Source: Ignavibacteriota bacterium (GTDB taxonomy: Bacteria > Bacteroidota > Ignavibacteria > Ignavibacteriales > Ignavibacteriaceae). Taken from it: a stretch of 64,000 bases of DNA. The notes beneath the pieces were generated by a model, which saw only the letters and a program-made list of their open reading frames with translations, was not told where the DNA came from and searched no databases. Positions within the stretch are counted from its first letter, which is position 1. The number at the start of each line of letters is the position of its first letter. Below, piece after piece: positions 18,120 through 27,370 of the stretch. Where the stretch lies: assembly GCA_013285425.1 (NCBI GenBank), contig CP053447.1:750001-814000 (forward strand). Reading direction: 5' to 3'. The translations under genes were made by a program, and so were the position numbers.

Positions 18120-19439
18120 TTAGGAAGCAATTGATTTTTTAATCTCTTTTATCTTTCCTGTAAGGATACCATTGTTAATTTCAGTTCCTGTAAAAAAGCA
18201 GATAGTGTTTTCAAGTTCAGGGTAAAAACCAGTCTGGACTCTGACATAGTTTGATGAAAATCCTTTGATTGTTTTATCAGTATTACCAGATTCAAATAAG
18301 ACTTCAAGTTCCTTACCTATCATTGAAGTGTAAAAATAATTTTTCTTTTTGTCGCTTAGTATTCTAAGCATTTTATTCCTTTTCTTTCTTTCAGCTATAC
18401 TAACTTTAGAATTAATGTTTATAGCTTTTGTATCGGGTCTTTCAGAGTAAGTAAAAACATGAAGATAAGAAACCGGTAACTCAAGTAAAAAGTTGTAAGT
18501 TTCCAAAAATTCTTTTTCGGTTTCTCCTGGATAACCAACAATAACATCTACGCCAATACCGCAATCCGGGATTTTCTGTTTCACCTTTTCTATAACATTT
18601 TTATAATCTTCAGCCGTATATCTTCTTTGCATTGACCTGAGAATTGAGTTGCTGCCGCTTTGCAAGGGAATATGAAAATGTTTACATATCTTTTCTGATT
18701 CAGCAGTTAAGCTGATTATTTCATCAGTCAGAAGATTAGGTTCGATTGAGCTGATTCTTAATCTAAAATCACCTTCGACATTTATTAACGACTTAAGCAT
18801 TTCATAAAAAGAAGTATTAAAAGATTTTCCGTAATCTCCGACATTTACACCAGTAAGAATTATTTCTTTATAACCCTGCTCCAAAAGTTTTTTAAATTCA
18901 GTTACCGCTATGTCCGGCGGCATACTTCTGCTTTTGCCTCTTGCAAGTGGAATTGTACAAAACGAACATTTATAATCGCAGCCATCCTGAATTTTATAAT
19001 ATGCCCGCGTTCTGCTATCAGCATCAGTTGAAGATGCAAGACCAAATAGATTTAAGTCCTCTTTAGGTGAAACATAAATGCATGAAAGTTCTTTCTTGTC
19101 AAAATCCTGAATTAATGAAAATATCTCAAATTTTTCGTTGCTTCCAAGTACTACATCAACGCCCTCAATTTCGGAAATTTCTTCTGGTCTAAGTTGAGCA
19201 TAACATCCGGTTACAATTATAAAAGCTTCCGGATTTATCCTAAGCGCTTTTCTAACCAGCTGTCTGCACTCACGTTCAGCAATTTCTGTTACTGCACAGG
19301 TATTAAAAAGATAAACATCTGCTTTATCATTAAAATCAACAATTGAAAATCCTTTCTCTAAAAATTGTTTCCCGATTGTTGATGTTTCTGAAAAGTTAAG
19401 TTTACAGCCTAAAGTATGTAATGCAACTTTTTGTTTCAC
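18120..19439 (-). CDS. mtaB: tRNA methylthiotransferase MtaB (radical SAM)
   Basis: A 439-residue enzyme that adds the 2-methylthio group to N6-threonylcarbamoyladenosine at position 37 of ANN-decoding tRNAs. The N-terminal UPF0004 domain begins HTLGCKLNFSET, the MtaB signature. It carries cluster cysteines in GCKLN, FNTCAVTE and TGCYAQL. The radical-SAM motif is CDYKCSFCTIPLARG, and a TRAM-like domain closes the protein. The start is a GTG at 19439 with no obvious ribosome binding site. HTLGCKLN favours MtaB over MiaB and RimO. The terminator of rpsA separates it from the gene upstream. Confidence 0.9.
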   Translation of the reverse strand: MKQKVALHTLGCKLNFSETSTIGKQFLEKGFSIVDFNDKADVYLFNTCAVTEIAERECRQLVRKALRINPEAFIIVTGCYAQLRPEEISEIEGVDVVLGSNEKFEIFSLIQDFDKKELSCIYVSPKEDLNLFGLASSTDADSRTRAYYKIQDGCDYKCSFCTIPLARGKSRSMPPDIAVTEFKKLLEQGYKEIILTGVNVGDYGKSFNTSFYEMLKSLINVEGDFRLRISSIEPNLLTDEIISLTAESEKICKHFHIPLQSGSNSILRSMQRRYTAEDYKNVIEKVKQKIPDCGIGVDVIVGYPGETEKEFLETYNFLLELPVSYLHVFTYSERPDTKAININSKVSIAERKKRNKMLRILSDKKKNYFYTSMIGKELEVLFESGNTDKTIKGFSSNYVRVQTGFYPELENTICFFTGTEINNGILTGKIKEIKKSIAS

Positions 19440-19460
19440 TTATTTTTTTTCTTTTAAATA

Positions 19461-19488
19461 TAAAAAGAGCGGGATAATTTCCCGCTCT
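19461..19488 (-). terminator. intrinsic terminator after rpsA
   Basis: AGAGCGGGA (19466-19474) pairs with TCCCGCTCT (19480-19488) around a 5-nt loop. Read on the minus strand it is followed by a run of T (complement of 19465-19462). It ends the cmk-rpsA transcript just before mtaB. Confidence 0.9.
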
Positions 19489-19511
19489 GAATTCAGAATA
19501 TTTTGTTAATA

Positions 19512-21329
19512 TTATTCAGTTTCTTCCTTCTTAGGCATCTCAGGCTCAGCAACTTCAAAGATTGGAAATTCAGATGAGTCAATAGTGCCCATTTCAGCAT
19601 TTTTAATACTCTGAACTGATACTTTATCCAATTTGAAAGTAGTAAGATACTTTTCTATTTCAGCATCATCTTTTTCTTTAAGCGCTGCAATGGCACTAAG
19701 AACAATCTTCTTACTTTCCTTATCGAACTCAATTACTTTCAACGGTAAAGTTGAATCAATAGGGAAGTGATTAGCAATATTCTTAATCTTTGATGTTGAA
19801 AGTTGGGTTGTCGGAACAAATCCATCAACATTAGACGGAAGTTCTGCAATAATTCCTTTTTCAATTATACGAACAACTTTGCCATCGGTAATTTTTCCAA
19901 CAGAGTATTCCTTTTCAAAAAGATCCCATGGATTATCCATAATTTGCTTATGTCCAAGAGATATCTTTCTCTGCTCAACATCAACTCCAAGAACTATCAC
20001 ATCAATTCTTTCATTCTTTTTTACAACTTCACCGGGATGGCGTATTTTCTTTGTCCAGGAAAGATCAGAAATATGAACCAATCCATCAACACCCGGCTCA
20101 AGTTCAACAAATACTCCAAAGTTAGTAAGGTTTCTTGCAATACCTGAATGTTTTGAGCCGACGGGATATTTAGCCATCAAAGTATCCCATGGATCCGGTT
20201 CAAGCTGTTTTATACCGAGTGAGATTTTCTTTTCTTCTTTATCAAGGCTAAGAATAATTGCTTCAACCAATTGACCCATCGCTACAATTTGTGATGGATG
20301 TTTTATATGCTGTGTCCAGCTCATTTCAGAATTGTGTATTAAGCCTTCAATACCTTTTTCAATTTCGATGAAAGCACCGTAATCTGTAAGAGAGACAACA
20401 CGACCGGAAACTTTATCTCCGAGATTATATTTCTCTTCAATTTTTTCCCATGGATGAGGTAATAATTTTTTAAGTGAAAGTGATATTCTCTTTTTCTCTT
20501 CATCAAATTCAGTAACAACAACTTTGATTACTTCATCAAGTTTTACTACTTCGTTTGGATGATTGATTCTGCCCCAGCTAAGATCAGTGATATGGATAAG
20601 ACCATCAACGCCGCCAAGATCAACGAACACACCGAAATCTGTTATTGCTTTTACAACACCTTCAAGAATCTGACCTTTTTCAAGACTATTAAGTACTGCA
20701 TTTCTTTGATCAGAAATTTCTTCTTCAACAAGAACTTTATGGGATACAACAACATTTTCGGTTGGAACATTTACTTTAACAACTTTAAAGTCCATTGTCT
20801 GTCCGACGAATGCATCAAAATCGCGGATAGGTCTGATATCTATTTGTGAACCAGGTAAGAATGCTTCCATTCCCAAAAGGTCAACAACCATTCCGCCTTT
20901 AATTCTTTTAACAATTTTACCTTCGATAATTTCGCCGGTATCGTGTGCTCTGAGTACTTTTTCCCAGATTCTTAAGAAGTCAGCTCTTTGTTTGCTAAGA
21001 ACAAGATTTCCTTCCTGATCTTCGACACTTTCAAGAACAACTTCAATTTCCTGTCCAATTTTAATCTCATTTACATTAGCAAATTCGATTTTCGGAATTG
21101 TACCTTCAGATTTAAATCCAACATCAACAATAACATTATCGCCTTGAATTCGTACAACTTTTCCCTTTATCAGTTCGCCTTCTTTAACATCTCTGAAAGA
21201 ATCTGAATAAAGTTTGGCAAGAGCTAAAAATTCTTCTTGTGAATATTCATCGTCGTTAAATTTAACTTTTGCTTTTTCATACTCATCGGGAGTCACTGTT
21301 TTTAGAGTCGTTTCTTTTGTTTCGGACAT
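19512..21329 (-). CDS. rpsA: 30S ribosomal protein S1
   Basis: A 605-residue protein with six S1 RNA-binding domains in tandem; recurring strings are [39 protein letters not shown] and [21 protein letters not shown]. It binds mRNA on the small ribosomal subunit and helps start translation. The length is slightly above the usual value of about 560 because of acidic N- and C-terminal extensions (the end reads [11 protein letters not shown]). A perfect AGGAGG precedes the ATG. It follows cmk, an order conserved in many bacteria. Confidence 0.95.
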   Translation of the reverse strand: MSETKETTLKTVTPDEYEKAKVKFNDDEYSQEEFLALAKLYSDSFRDVKEGELIKGKVVRIQGDNVIVDVGFKSEGTIPKIEFANVNEIKIGQEIEVVLESVEDQEGNLVLSKQRADFLRIWEKVLRAHDTGEIIEGKIVKRIKGGMVVDLLGMEAFLPGSQIDIRPIRDFDAFVGQTMDFKVVKVNVPTENVVVSHKVLVEEEISDQRNAVLNSLEKGQILEGVVKAITDFGVFVDLGGVDGLIHITDLSWGRINHPNEVVKLDEVIKVVVTEFDEEKKRISLSLKKLLPHPWEKIEEKYNLGDKVSGRVVSLTDYGAFIEIEKGIEGLIHNSEMSWTQHIKHPSQIVAMGQLVEAIILSLDKEEKKISLGIKQLEPDPWDTLMAKYPVGSKHSGIARNLTNFGVFVELEPGVDGLVHISDLSWTKKIRHPGEVVKKNERIDVIVLGVDVEQRKISLGHKQIMDNPWDLFEKEYSVGKITDGKVVRIIEKGIIAELPSNVDGFVPTTQLSTSKIKNIANHFPIDSTLPLKVIEFDKESKKIVLSAIAALKEKDDAEIEKYLTTFKLDKVSVQSIKNAEMGTIDSSEFPIFEVAEPEMPKKEETE

Positions 21330-21366
21330 TAATCCTCCTAAAAATAATTTTCTGTTTTTCCAAGTC

Positions 21367-21424
21367 TAAGCCGTAAAACTCAGAGAAACAGAATGTTTAG
21401 TTTAACATTAGTTAAAACGGCTTA
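21367..21424 (-). promoter_or_regulatory. long-range hairpin in the rpsA leader
   Basis: TAAGCCGT (21367-21374) and ACGGCTTA (21417-21424) are perfect inverted repeats 42 nt apart, in the gap between cmk and rpsA. The closed segment is AT-rich. In other bacteria S1 represses its own mRNA through a structured leader, so this stem could play that role. This is a suggestion from position only. Confidence 0.3.
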
Positions 21425-21432
21425 ATTACTAA

Positions 21433-22104
21433 TTAATTTAATTTTTCTTTTACACAATCCAATATTTTCTGAACCTGCTGTTCAATTGTAATATCAGAAG
21501 TATCAACTTCTTTTGAGTCCGGAGTTTTTGTTAAAGGGCTTGCTTCTCTATGAGAATCAATGTAATCCCTTGACTTAAGATTTTCCTTAACTTTTTCCAA
21601 AGGAACATTAGTGCCTTTTTCAGAAAACTCTTTAGCTCTTCTAATTGCTCGTTGGTCAATACTTGCAGTTAAAAAAATCTTAATATCTGCATTAGGAAAA
21701 ACAACAGTAGTAATATCGCGTCCTTCCATTACCACACCACCATCTTTTCCCATTTTCTGCTGTTTTTCTACAAGTATCTCTCTAACACTTTGTATCGCAC
21801 TTATTTCGCTGACATTGCTGTTAACCTCAAAAGATCTGATTTCTTTTGAAACATCTTCACCGTTTACAGTAATTTTAGTTTCACCATCAATAAAATCCAA
21901 AACAATATCCAATTGTTTAGCCAGCTCAATAATTTTATCGTTTTGCCCAATTAAACCTTTCCTTAGCGCAAACAAAGTAACTGCTCTATACATTGCACCG
22001 GTATCGATATAAAGATAGTTCAGCTTTTGAGCAACAAGCTTTGCAGTTGTGCTTTTTCCCGAACCTGCTGGTCCGTCTATGGCAATGATTAACTTTTTTG
22101 ACAT
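21433..22104 (-). CDS. cmk: cytidylate kinase
   Basis: A 223-residue nucleoside monophosphate kinase that phosphorylates CMP and dCMP with ATP. The P-loop is GPAGSGKST near the N-terminus; YIDTGAMYRAVTLFAL, EGRDITTVVFPNADIK and a lid with RAIRRAKEF follow. The ATG at 22104 is chosen over a TTG three codons upstream (22113). Upstream of rpsA on the same strand. Confidence 0.94.
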   Translation of the reverse strand: MSKKLIIAIDGPAGSGKSTTAKLVAQKLNYLYIDTGAMYRAVTLFALRKGLIGQNDKIIELAKQLDIVLDFIDGETKITVNGEDVSKEIRSFEVNSNVSEISAIQSVREILVEKQQKMGKDGGVVMEGRDITTVVFPNADIKIFLTASIDQRAIRRAKEFSEKGTNVPLEKVKENLKSRDYIDSHREASPLTKTPDSKEVDTSDITIEQQVQKILDCVKEKLN

Positions 22105-22175
22105 AGGCGTCAAAAATAGTTATAACTATTTAATAATCAAACGTTTAGAGAGATCAAAATATTCAAAAATTATAC

Positions 22176-23852
22176 TTACTGTATTTGTTTACCGTTCAAT
22201 TCTTCAAGTATAATTTTTTCGTACGGGTCTGCAATGTTCTGAGATTTATCTGGATTTTTTTGTGTTTTAGGTGTTTTTTCGTCCGATTTACTTTCTTTCA
22301 CTAATCCTGAGCCAAATTTAAAATTGATTTTCTTGCCGAAGATTTCCTTTGATTTCTTGGTTAAATAATCAATATGCAGCAGTAATGATGATTCGGTATT
22401 TTCATCTTCAGGCTCAAGATAAAGGTTAGTTCCATCAAAAATTGTTGGTTTTATTTTACTGAAGAATGGACTTAAAAGCAGAGATTTTTCATTACATACT
22501 ATGTTTACAAATTCCTGCCATTTATCTGTTAATGGTCCAAGATTTAAATCTGTTTGTCCTCCGGTTTGGGATTCAACTTTTGGAGGAATAAAAGGTTCTG
22601 TTTTAACCTTTAGTTCTGATGCGGTATCAGTAGTTTTTAGTTGATTATTTATTGAGCTTTTATTTTTCAGCTCTTGTTTTTCAATTCTTGATTCAATCAG
22701 ATCACTTTTTTTTTGCGGGAAATTCTGGGATTCAATTTGTGATAATATTTCTGACAAAGTAGCTGATTTTTCTAAACCAACTAAATTTGTAAGTGCAATT
22801 TCTATTTTAAGCTTTTGATTATTAGTATACCTGAGTTCCTGCTGCAGTTTGTTCAGATAATTTAATATCCTAAGCAAATCACCTTTTGAAAAAGTCTGAA
22901 TGTAATTTATGTATCTCTTTTTGAATACATCGGCAGTTTCTATCAGCTCAGTTTTTTCTGTTATGATAACCGTCATAATATTTCTGAAATGTTCAATCAA
23001 GCCATCTGTAAAGTCGATAAAATCCCAGCCATTTTGAAATATTCTATCCGTAGTTTCAAATACAATGTTATAGTTTTTGTCTAATACAGCATCCGAGATA
23101 TTAAAGAATAAATCCTCGTCTATAAGATTTAACATTTTAGAAACAGTTTCTGCATTGATATTATCTCCGCAAAAAGATATAACCTGATCAAACAAACTTT
23201 GTGCATCTCTTAATGCACCATCAGCCTTTTTAGAAATTAAAGTAAGAGTTTTATCATCAATTGAAATTATTTCCTGTTTTGCAATATTGCTGAGAGTTGT
23301 TTTAATTGTATTGAGTTGTATTCTTCTAAAATCAAAACGCTGACATCTTGAAATTATTGTTAACGGAACTTTATGAATATCTGTTGTAGCAAAAATAAAT
23401 ATTGTGTGCGGCGGCGGCTCTTCGAGAGTTTTAAGGAATGCATTAAATGATTCCCTGGTTAACATATGAACTTCATCAATTATATACACTTTATATTTAC
23501 CGCGCGTTGGTGCATATTTTACTGATTCCCGTAAAGTTCTTATTTCATCTATTCCTCTGTTTGAAGCACCGTCGATTTCAATTATATCCATTGTTTGAGA
23601 TTCATTAATAGCTCTGCACATTTCACATTCATTACATGGTTCAAAGTCTTTTGAATTTTCACAATTTAAAGCTTTAGCAAGAATTCTTGCAGTAGTTGTT
23701 TTACCTACACCCCTTGGTCCGGTAAAGATATATGCATGAGCAATCCGGTTACTTTTAAGTGCGTTTTTTAATGTAGCAGTAATATGTTCCTGACCAACAA
23801 CATCGTCAAATTTTTGCGGTCGCCATTTTCTTGCTGTTACCTGATATTCCAT
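22176..23852 (-). CDS. dnaX: DNA polymerase III subunits gamma and tau
   Basis: A 558-residue clamp-loader ATPase. Walker A is GPRGVGKTT (about 45-53). A zinc-binding cysteine group (CENSKDFEPCNECEMC) follows, then Walker B IIDEVHML and the sensor region FNAFLKTLEEPP. After domain III (to about residue 370) comes a charged linker and a C-terminal domain compatible with tau. No obvious slippery A-run frameshift signal was noticed, so I cannot say whether a short gamma form is made. It lies 5 nt upstream of nothing on its own strand but directly downstream of the GAF-domain gene, in the same direction as lon. Confidence 0.93.
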   Translation of the reverse strand: MEYQVTARKWRPQKFDDVVGQEHITATLKNALKSNRIAHAYIFTGPRGVGKTTTARILAKALNCENSKDFEPCNECEMCRAINESQTMDIIEIDGASNRGIDEIRTLRESVKYAPTRGKYKVYIIDEVHMLTRESFNAFLKTLEEPPPHTIFIFATTDIHKVPLTIISRCQRFDFRRIQLNTIKTTLSNIAKQEIISIDDKTLTLISKKADGALRDAQSLFDQVISFCGDNINAETVSKMLNLIDEDLFFNISDAVLDKNYNIVFETTDRIFQNGWDFIDFTDGLIEHFRNIMTVIITEKTELIETADVFKKRYINYIQTFSKGDLLRILNYLNKLQQELRYTNNQKLKIEIALTNLVGLEKSATLSEILSQIESQNFPQKKSDLIESRIEKQELKNKSSINNQLKTTDTASELKVKTEPFIPPKVESQTGGQTDLNLGPLTDKWQEFVNIVCNEKSLLLSPFFSKIKPTIFDGTNLYLEPEDENTESSLLLHIDYLTKKSKEIFGKKINFKFGSGLVKESKSDEKTPKTQKNPDKSQNIADPYEKIILEELNGKQIQ

Positions 23853-23857
23853 AATTT

Positions 23858-24346
23858 TTATATAATTTCTTTACTTAAATAATCTGATAGTTCTTCTAAA
23901 TATTTTTTATCAGTTTCATTGAACGAGTCAAAATCAGTACTGTCTAAATCCAAAACTCCGAATAATTTACCATCTTTAAAAACAGGGACAACAATTTCTG
24001 ATTTGGAGTCAACATCACAGGCAATGTGTCCATCAAATTTATTAACATCACTTACAATTATAGTCTGCTTCTTTTGTGCTGCTGTTCCGCAAACACCTGA
24101 CCCGATTTTTATTTCTGTACAAGCAACCTTACCCTGAAATGGTCCAAGAAAAAGTTTCTCGCCATCAAACAAGTAGAATCCAACCCAACTGATTTTACTG
24201 AATGTTTGTTTAAGTGCAGCCGTAAGGTTAGCTAAATTAGTAATAAGATGATCATTCTTGTTTAATAAACTTTTTATCTGTTTTATTAATAAAACATACT
24301 GCTCATCCAAAGCGGCTAAGGTATTTATCTGTAAAGATTCAGCCAT
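23858..24346 (-). CDS. msrC: GAF-domain free methionine-(R)-sulfoxide reductase
   Basis: A 162-residue single GAF domain that reduces free methionine-R-sulfoxide. All three cysteines typical of the active family are present (VACTEI, SGVCGTA and HIACDVDS), along with WVGFYLF and LDLDSTDFDSF. Its ATG overlaps the last base of the lon stop codon, so it is co-transcribed and probably coupled with lon; both fit a role in repairing or removing damaged protein. Confidence 0.88.
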   Translation of the reverse strand: MAESLQINTLAALDEQYVLLIKQIKSLLNKNDHLITNLANLTAALKQTFSKISWVGFYLFDGEKLFLGPFQGKVACTEIKIGSGVCGTAAQKKQTIIVSDVNKFDGHIACDVDSKSEIVVPVFKDGKLFGVLDLDSTDFDSFNETDKKYLEELSDYLSKEII

Positions 24347-26784
24347 TACTTTTTCTTTTTTACCGGACTTTTAACTGTTTGTGTTTTTTTTGATTTCAAA
24401 TCCGGGAAAACATAAGGTATTGCTTCTTCAAGTTTTGAAATCGGAATAATCTTAAGACTTTCTTTAACTTTTTCAGGAATTTCTTTAAGATCAATTTCAT
24501 TATCCTTTGGTATTAAGACAGTTTTTATATCATTACGTTTAGCAGCCAATAATTTTTCATTTAACCCACCAATTGCTAAAATTGAGCCGGTTAAAGTTAT
24601 CTCACCAGTCATAGCAACATTATTTGAAGCAGGTTTACCGCTAATAGCTGAAAGCATAGCCATAGCCATTGTAATTCCGGCAGAAGGACCATCTTTTGGT
24701 ATTGCACCTTCAGGCAAATGGATATGAATTTCTTTGCCTTTGAAAAAATCAGGATTTAATCCAAGCTGTTTGGCTTTCGATCTAAGATAACTTAATCCAG
24801 CGTGAGCAGATTCTTTCATTACATTTCCAAGCTGTCCGGTCAGTGTAAGTTTACCGCCGCCATTCATAATCGTAACATCAACAGTTAATATTTCGCCGCC
24901 AACACTTGTCCAGGCTAAACCGGTAACACTGCCGACTTTATTTAACTTGCTGTGTCTGTGTATTCTGAACCTTGGGGTTTTTAAATACTCTTCGATTTTA
25001 GCTTCATCAATAAAAAACTTATGAGTTTTTTTCTTAGCTCCGTTTCCTGATTCTTTCAAAACAATATCTCTGGCAATTTTTCTGCAGACTGTTGCAAGTT
25101 CTCTTTCCAGATTTCTTACACCAGCTTCACGTGTATATTCAGAAATTACTTTTTTAATAGAATCATCCGGTATTGTAACATTCTTATTTTCTATTCCATG
25201 CATTGCAAGCTGTTTAGGAAGAATATGTCTTTTTGCAATTTCAAGTTTATCATATTCTAAGTAACCGGGTAGTTCTATTATTTCCATTCTATCCTGCAAA
25301 GGCAGCGGAATATTGTATCTTACATTGGCAGTAGTTATAAACATAACCTGACTAAGATCATAATCAACTTCGATATAGTGATCATTAAAAGTATTATTTT
25401 GTTCGGGATCGAGTACTTCGAGCATTGCTGAGGACGGATCACCTCTAAAATCCATGCTCATTTTATCTATTTCATCAAGTAAGATTACAGGATTAATTGA
25501 GCCTGCTCTTTTCATTGATTGAATTATTTTGCCGGGCATTGATCCTATATATGTTTTTCTATGACCTCTTATTTCTGCTTCATCTCTAACGCCGCCAAGA
25601 CTTATCCTGACAAAGTTTCTGCCGATAGCTCTGGCAATAGATTTGCCCAATGAAGTTTTACCAACACCGGGAGGACCAACAAAACATAATATCTGTCCTT
25701 TCATATTCTTAACAAGATTAAGTACAGCTATATGCTCGATAATTCTTTCCTTAGGTTTTTCCAATCCAAAATGATCTTCATCAAGAATTTTCTGAACGTG
25801 CTTAATATTAAGATTATCTTTAGTTCTGTTAGACCACGGGATATCAACAAGCCAGTCCAAATAGTTTCTAATAACTGTTGATTCAGGCGACATTGGAGGA
25901 GTCTTTTTTAATTTGTTGAATTCTTCAAATGCTTTTGTCTCCACGTCCTTTGGCATTTTAGCTTTAGTTATCTTTTCCTTTATCTTGGCAAAATCTGACG
26001 AGGTTTCTTCTTCATCACCAAGTTCATCCTGTAAAATTTTTATTTGTTCCTGAATTATAAACTTACGCTGGGTTTTGGCAATATTTTCCTGAACCTTTGT
26101 ATCAATTTCCTTTTCAATTTTCAGTATATCAATTTCTGAATTAAGTACTTTAATAACTTCATAATATTGTTCTTTCAGGTCAAATTTAGAAAGCATATTC
26201 TGTTTAACATCTATCGATTGATTGATATTAGCAGCAGCATAAAATATTTTTCTGTCCGGCTCCTCAATGTTATCAAAAGCAGCAATAGTTTCATTTGGCA
26301 GGTTACGGCTAATCTTAACATAATCCTTGAATAACTGAGTCATTTGTCTGACCAGTGCATTCATTTCATGATCTGAAATTATCTGTGGAATTATTACTTC
26401 AATTTCTGCCTCAAAAAAATTCTTATTATCTGTAAATCTTTTTATTCTGCCCTGCAGTAAACCATCAACAAGTATTTTAAGTAATCCGTTTGGCAGTTTT
26501 AATATCTGTACAATTTTGGCAATTGTACCTTCCTGATAAAGATCTGTTGGCAGAGGATCTTCTATACTTGATTTTTTTTGAGTTGATAAAAAAATATATT
26601 TTGTATTATCTAAAGCATAATTTGCGGCTTTAATAGATTGCTCACGCCCCACTAAAACCGGGAAAATCATATATGGAAATATTACTATATCTCTTAAAGG
26701 TAAAATCGGTAATACCGAAGGTATATCATCAACAAGTGAATTATCGCCGCCTGATTTCTTTGTTTGTTCCTTCTCTTTTGTCAA
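24346..26784 (-). CDS. lon: ATP-dependent protease La (Lon)
   Basis: An 812-residue cytoplasmic protease. The N-terminal substrate-binding domain begins at LPILPLRDIVIFPYM. The AAA+ module has Walker A GPPGVGKTS and Walker B PVILLDEIDKM. The proteolytic domain has PKDGPSAGITM with catalytic Ser 701 and a downstream Lys (GGLNEKLLAAKR). A lysine-rich tail ends the protein. The start is TTG at 26784, backed by AGGAG a few bases upstream. A matching FCB-type promoter lies at 26816-26846. Confidence 0.95.
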   Translation of the reverse strand: MTKEKEQTKKSGGDNSLVDDIPSVLPILPLRDIVIFPYMIFPVLVGREQSIKAANYALDNTKYIFLSTQKKSSIEDPLPTDLYQEGTIAKIVQILKLPNGLLKILVDGLLQGRIKRFTDNKNFFEAEIEVIIPQIISDHEMNALVRQMTQLFKDYVKISRNLPNETIAAFDNIEEPDRKIFYAAANINQSIDVKQNMLSKFDLKEQYYEVIKVLNSEIDILKIEKEIDTKVQENIAKTQRKFIIQEQIKILQDELGDEEETSSDFAKIKEKITKAKMPKDVETKAFEEFNKLKKTPPMSPESTVIRNYLDWLVDIPWSNRTKDNLNIKHVQKILDEDHFGLEKPKERIIEHIAVLNLVKNMKGQILCFVGPPGVGKTSLGKSIARAIGRNFVRISLGGVRDEAEIRGHRKTYIGSMPGKIIQSMKRAGSINPVILLDEIDKMSMDFRGDPSSAMLEVLDPEQNNTFNDHYIEVDYDLSQVMFITTANVRYNIPLPLQDRMEIIELPGYLEYDKLEIAKRHILPKQLAMHGIENKNVTIPDDSIKKVISEYTREAGVRNLERELATVCRKIARDIVLKESGNGAKKKTHKFFIDEAKIEEYLKTPRFRIHRHSKLNKVGSVTGLAWTSVGGEILTVDVTIMNGGGKLTLTGQLGNVMKESAHAGLSYLRSKAKQLGLNPDFFKGKEIHIHLPEGAIPKDGPSAGITMAMAMLSAISGKPASNNVAMTGEITLTGSILAIGGLNEKLLAAKRNDIKTVLIPKDNEIDLKEIPEKVKESLKIIPISKLEEAIPYVFPDLKSKKTQTVKSPVKKKK

Positions 26785-26815
26785 TTTATCTCCTAAGTTT
26801 CAAACATTATTTATT

Positions 26816-26846
26816 CAAATATACTTATTATGAAATGGGCTATCAA
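26816..26846 (-). promoter_or_regulatory. FCB-type promoter of lon (TTG-N20-TATATTTG)
   Basis: Read on the minus strand, TTG (complement of 26844-26846) is followed 20 nt later by TATATTTG (complement of 26816-26823). This matches the Bacteroidota housekeeping promoter TTG-N19-21-TAnnTTTG. It lies about 30 nt before the lon start codon. A second minus-strand TATATTTG at 26939-26946 lacks a well-placed TTG and may be an upstream promoter. Confidence 0.65.
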
Positions 26847-27332
26847 GGAAGTGAAGTATGCACTTAAAAATTTCTAAGGAGCTTTTTATTCAAGTAATTA
26901 ACTGAATAAAATCTAACTGAATGAGAAATAGATTATTCCAAATATACTTTACTGATAATTTCCTGTATCACTTTTCCTCATTATTAAAATATGATATGCG
27001 TTCTTCCTGTTTCCAGAATATTTTTTGCTTTAATATATCTTCAACACAACTCAAGTTACAAATCCGATTTTATGATATTTACATTGCCGGATAAAGATTT
27101 TTTACATTTGTTCTAGTTTTGAAAAAACATAAAATGTCAAGTAACTCTCAATAAGTCAGAATATTTCAGAATCTCACTATTTTGATACTGAAACTATCAC
27201 AAATTCTGGAATGAATTCAGGATTAGCTTTGGTAATTCTTGAATAGCTGTAAAAAAAAACTTTTCTGATGAATCACAATAATTTAAAATTTTTTAAGATG
27301 CTTCATTTTTTTCTATTAGAGGTCATTTTTTG

Positions 27333-27340
27333 TATATTTG
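27333..27340 (+). promoter_or_regulatory. FCB-type -7 box of uvrD
   Basis: TATATTTG matches TAnnTTTG and lies 30 nt before the ATG at 27371. No clear TTG sits at the -33 position (T-rich instead). It makes the longer TTG start at 27338 unlikely, since that codon lies inside the promoter. Confidence 0.5.
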
Positions 27341-27370
27341 CACCTGTTTTTCCAAAAATTAGAAAGAGTT

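Larger units (their letters stand above)
26785..27370. other. 586-bp divergent intergenic region between lon and uvrD
   Basis: No gene or stable RNA is recognised. It holds the lon promoter at the left end, an extra minus-strand TATATTTG at 26939-26946, and a plus-strand TATATTTG at 27333-27340 near uvrD. The middle is AT-rich without a clear dyad. Confidence 0.5.

Noticed and set aside
19803..20147. Plus-strand frames opposite rpsA
   Set aside because: Antisense to a well-supported S1 gene; no independent evidence for coding.
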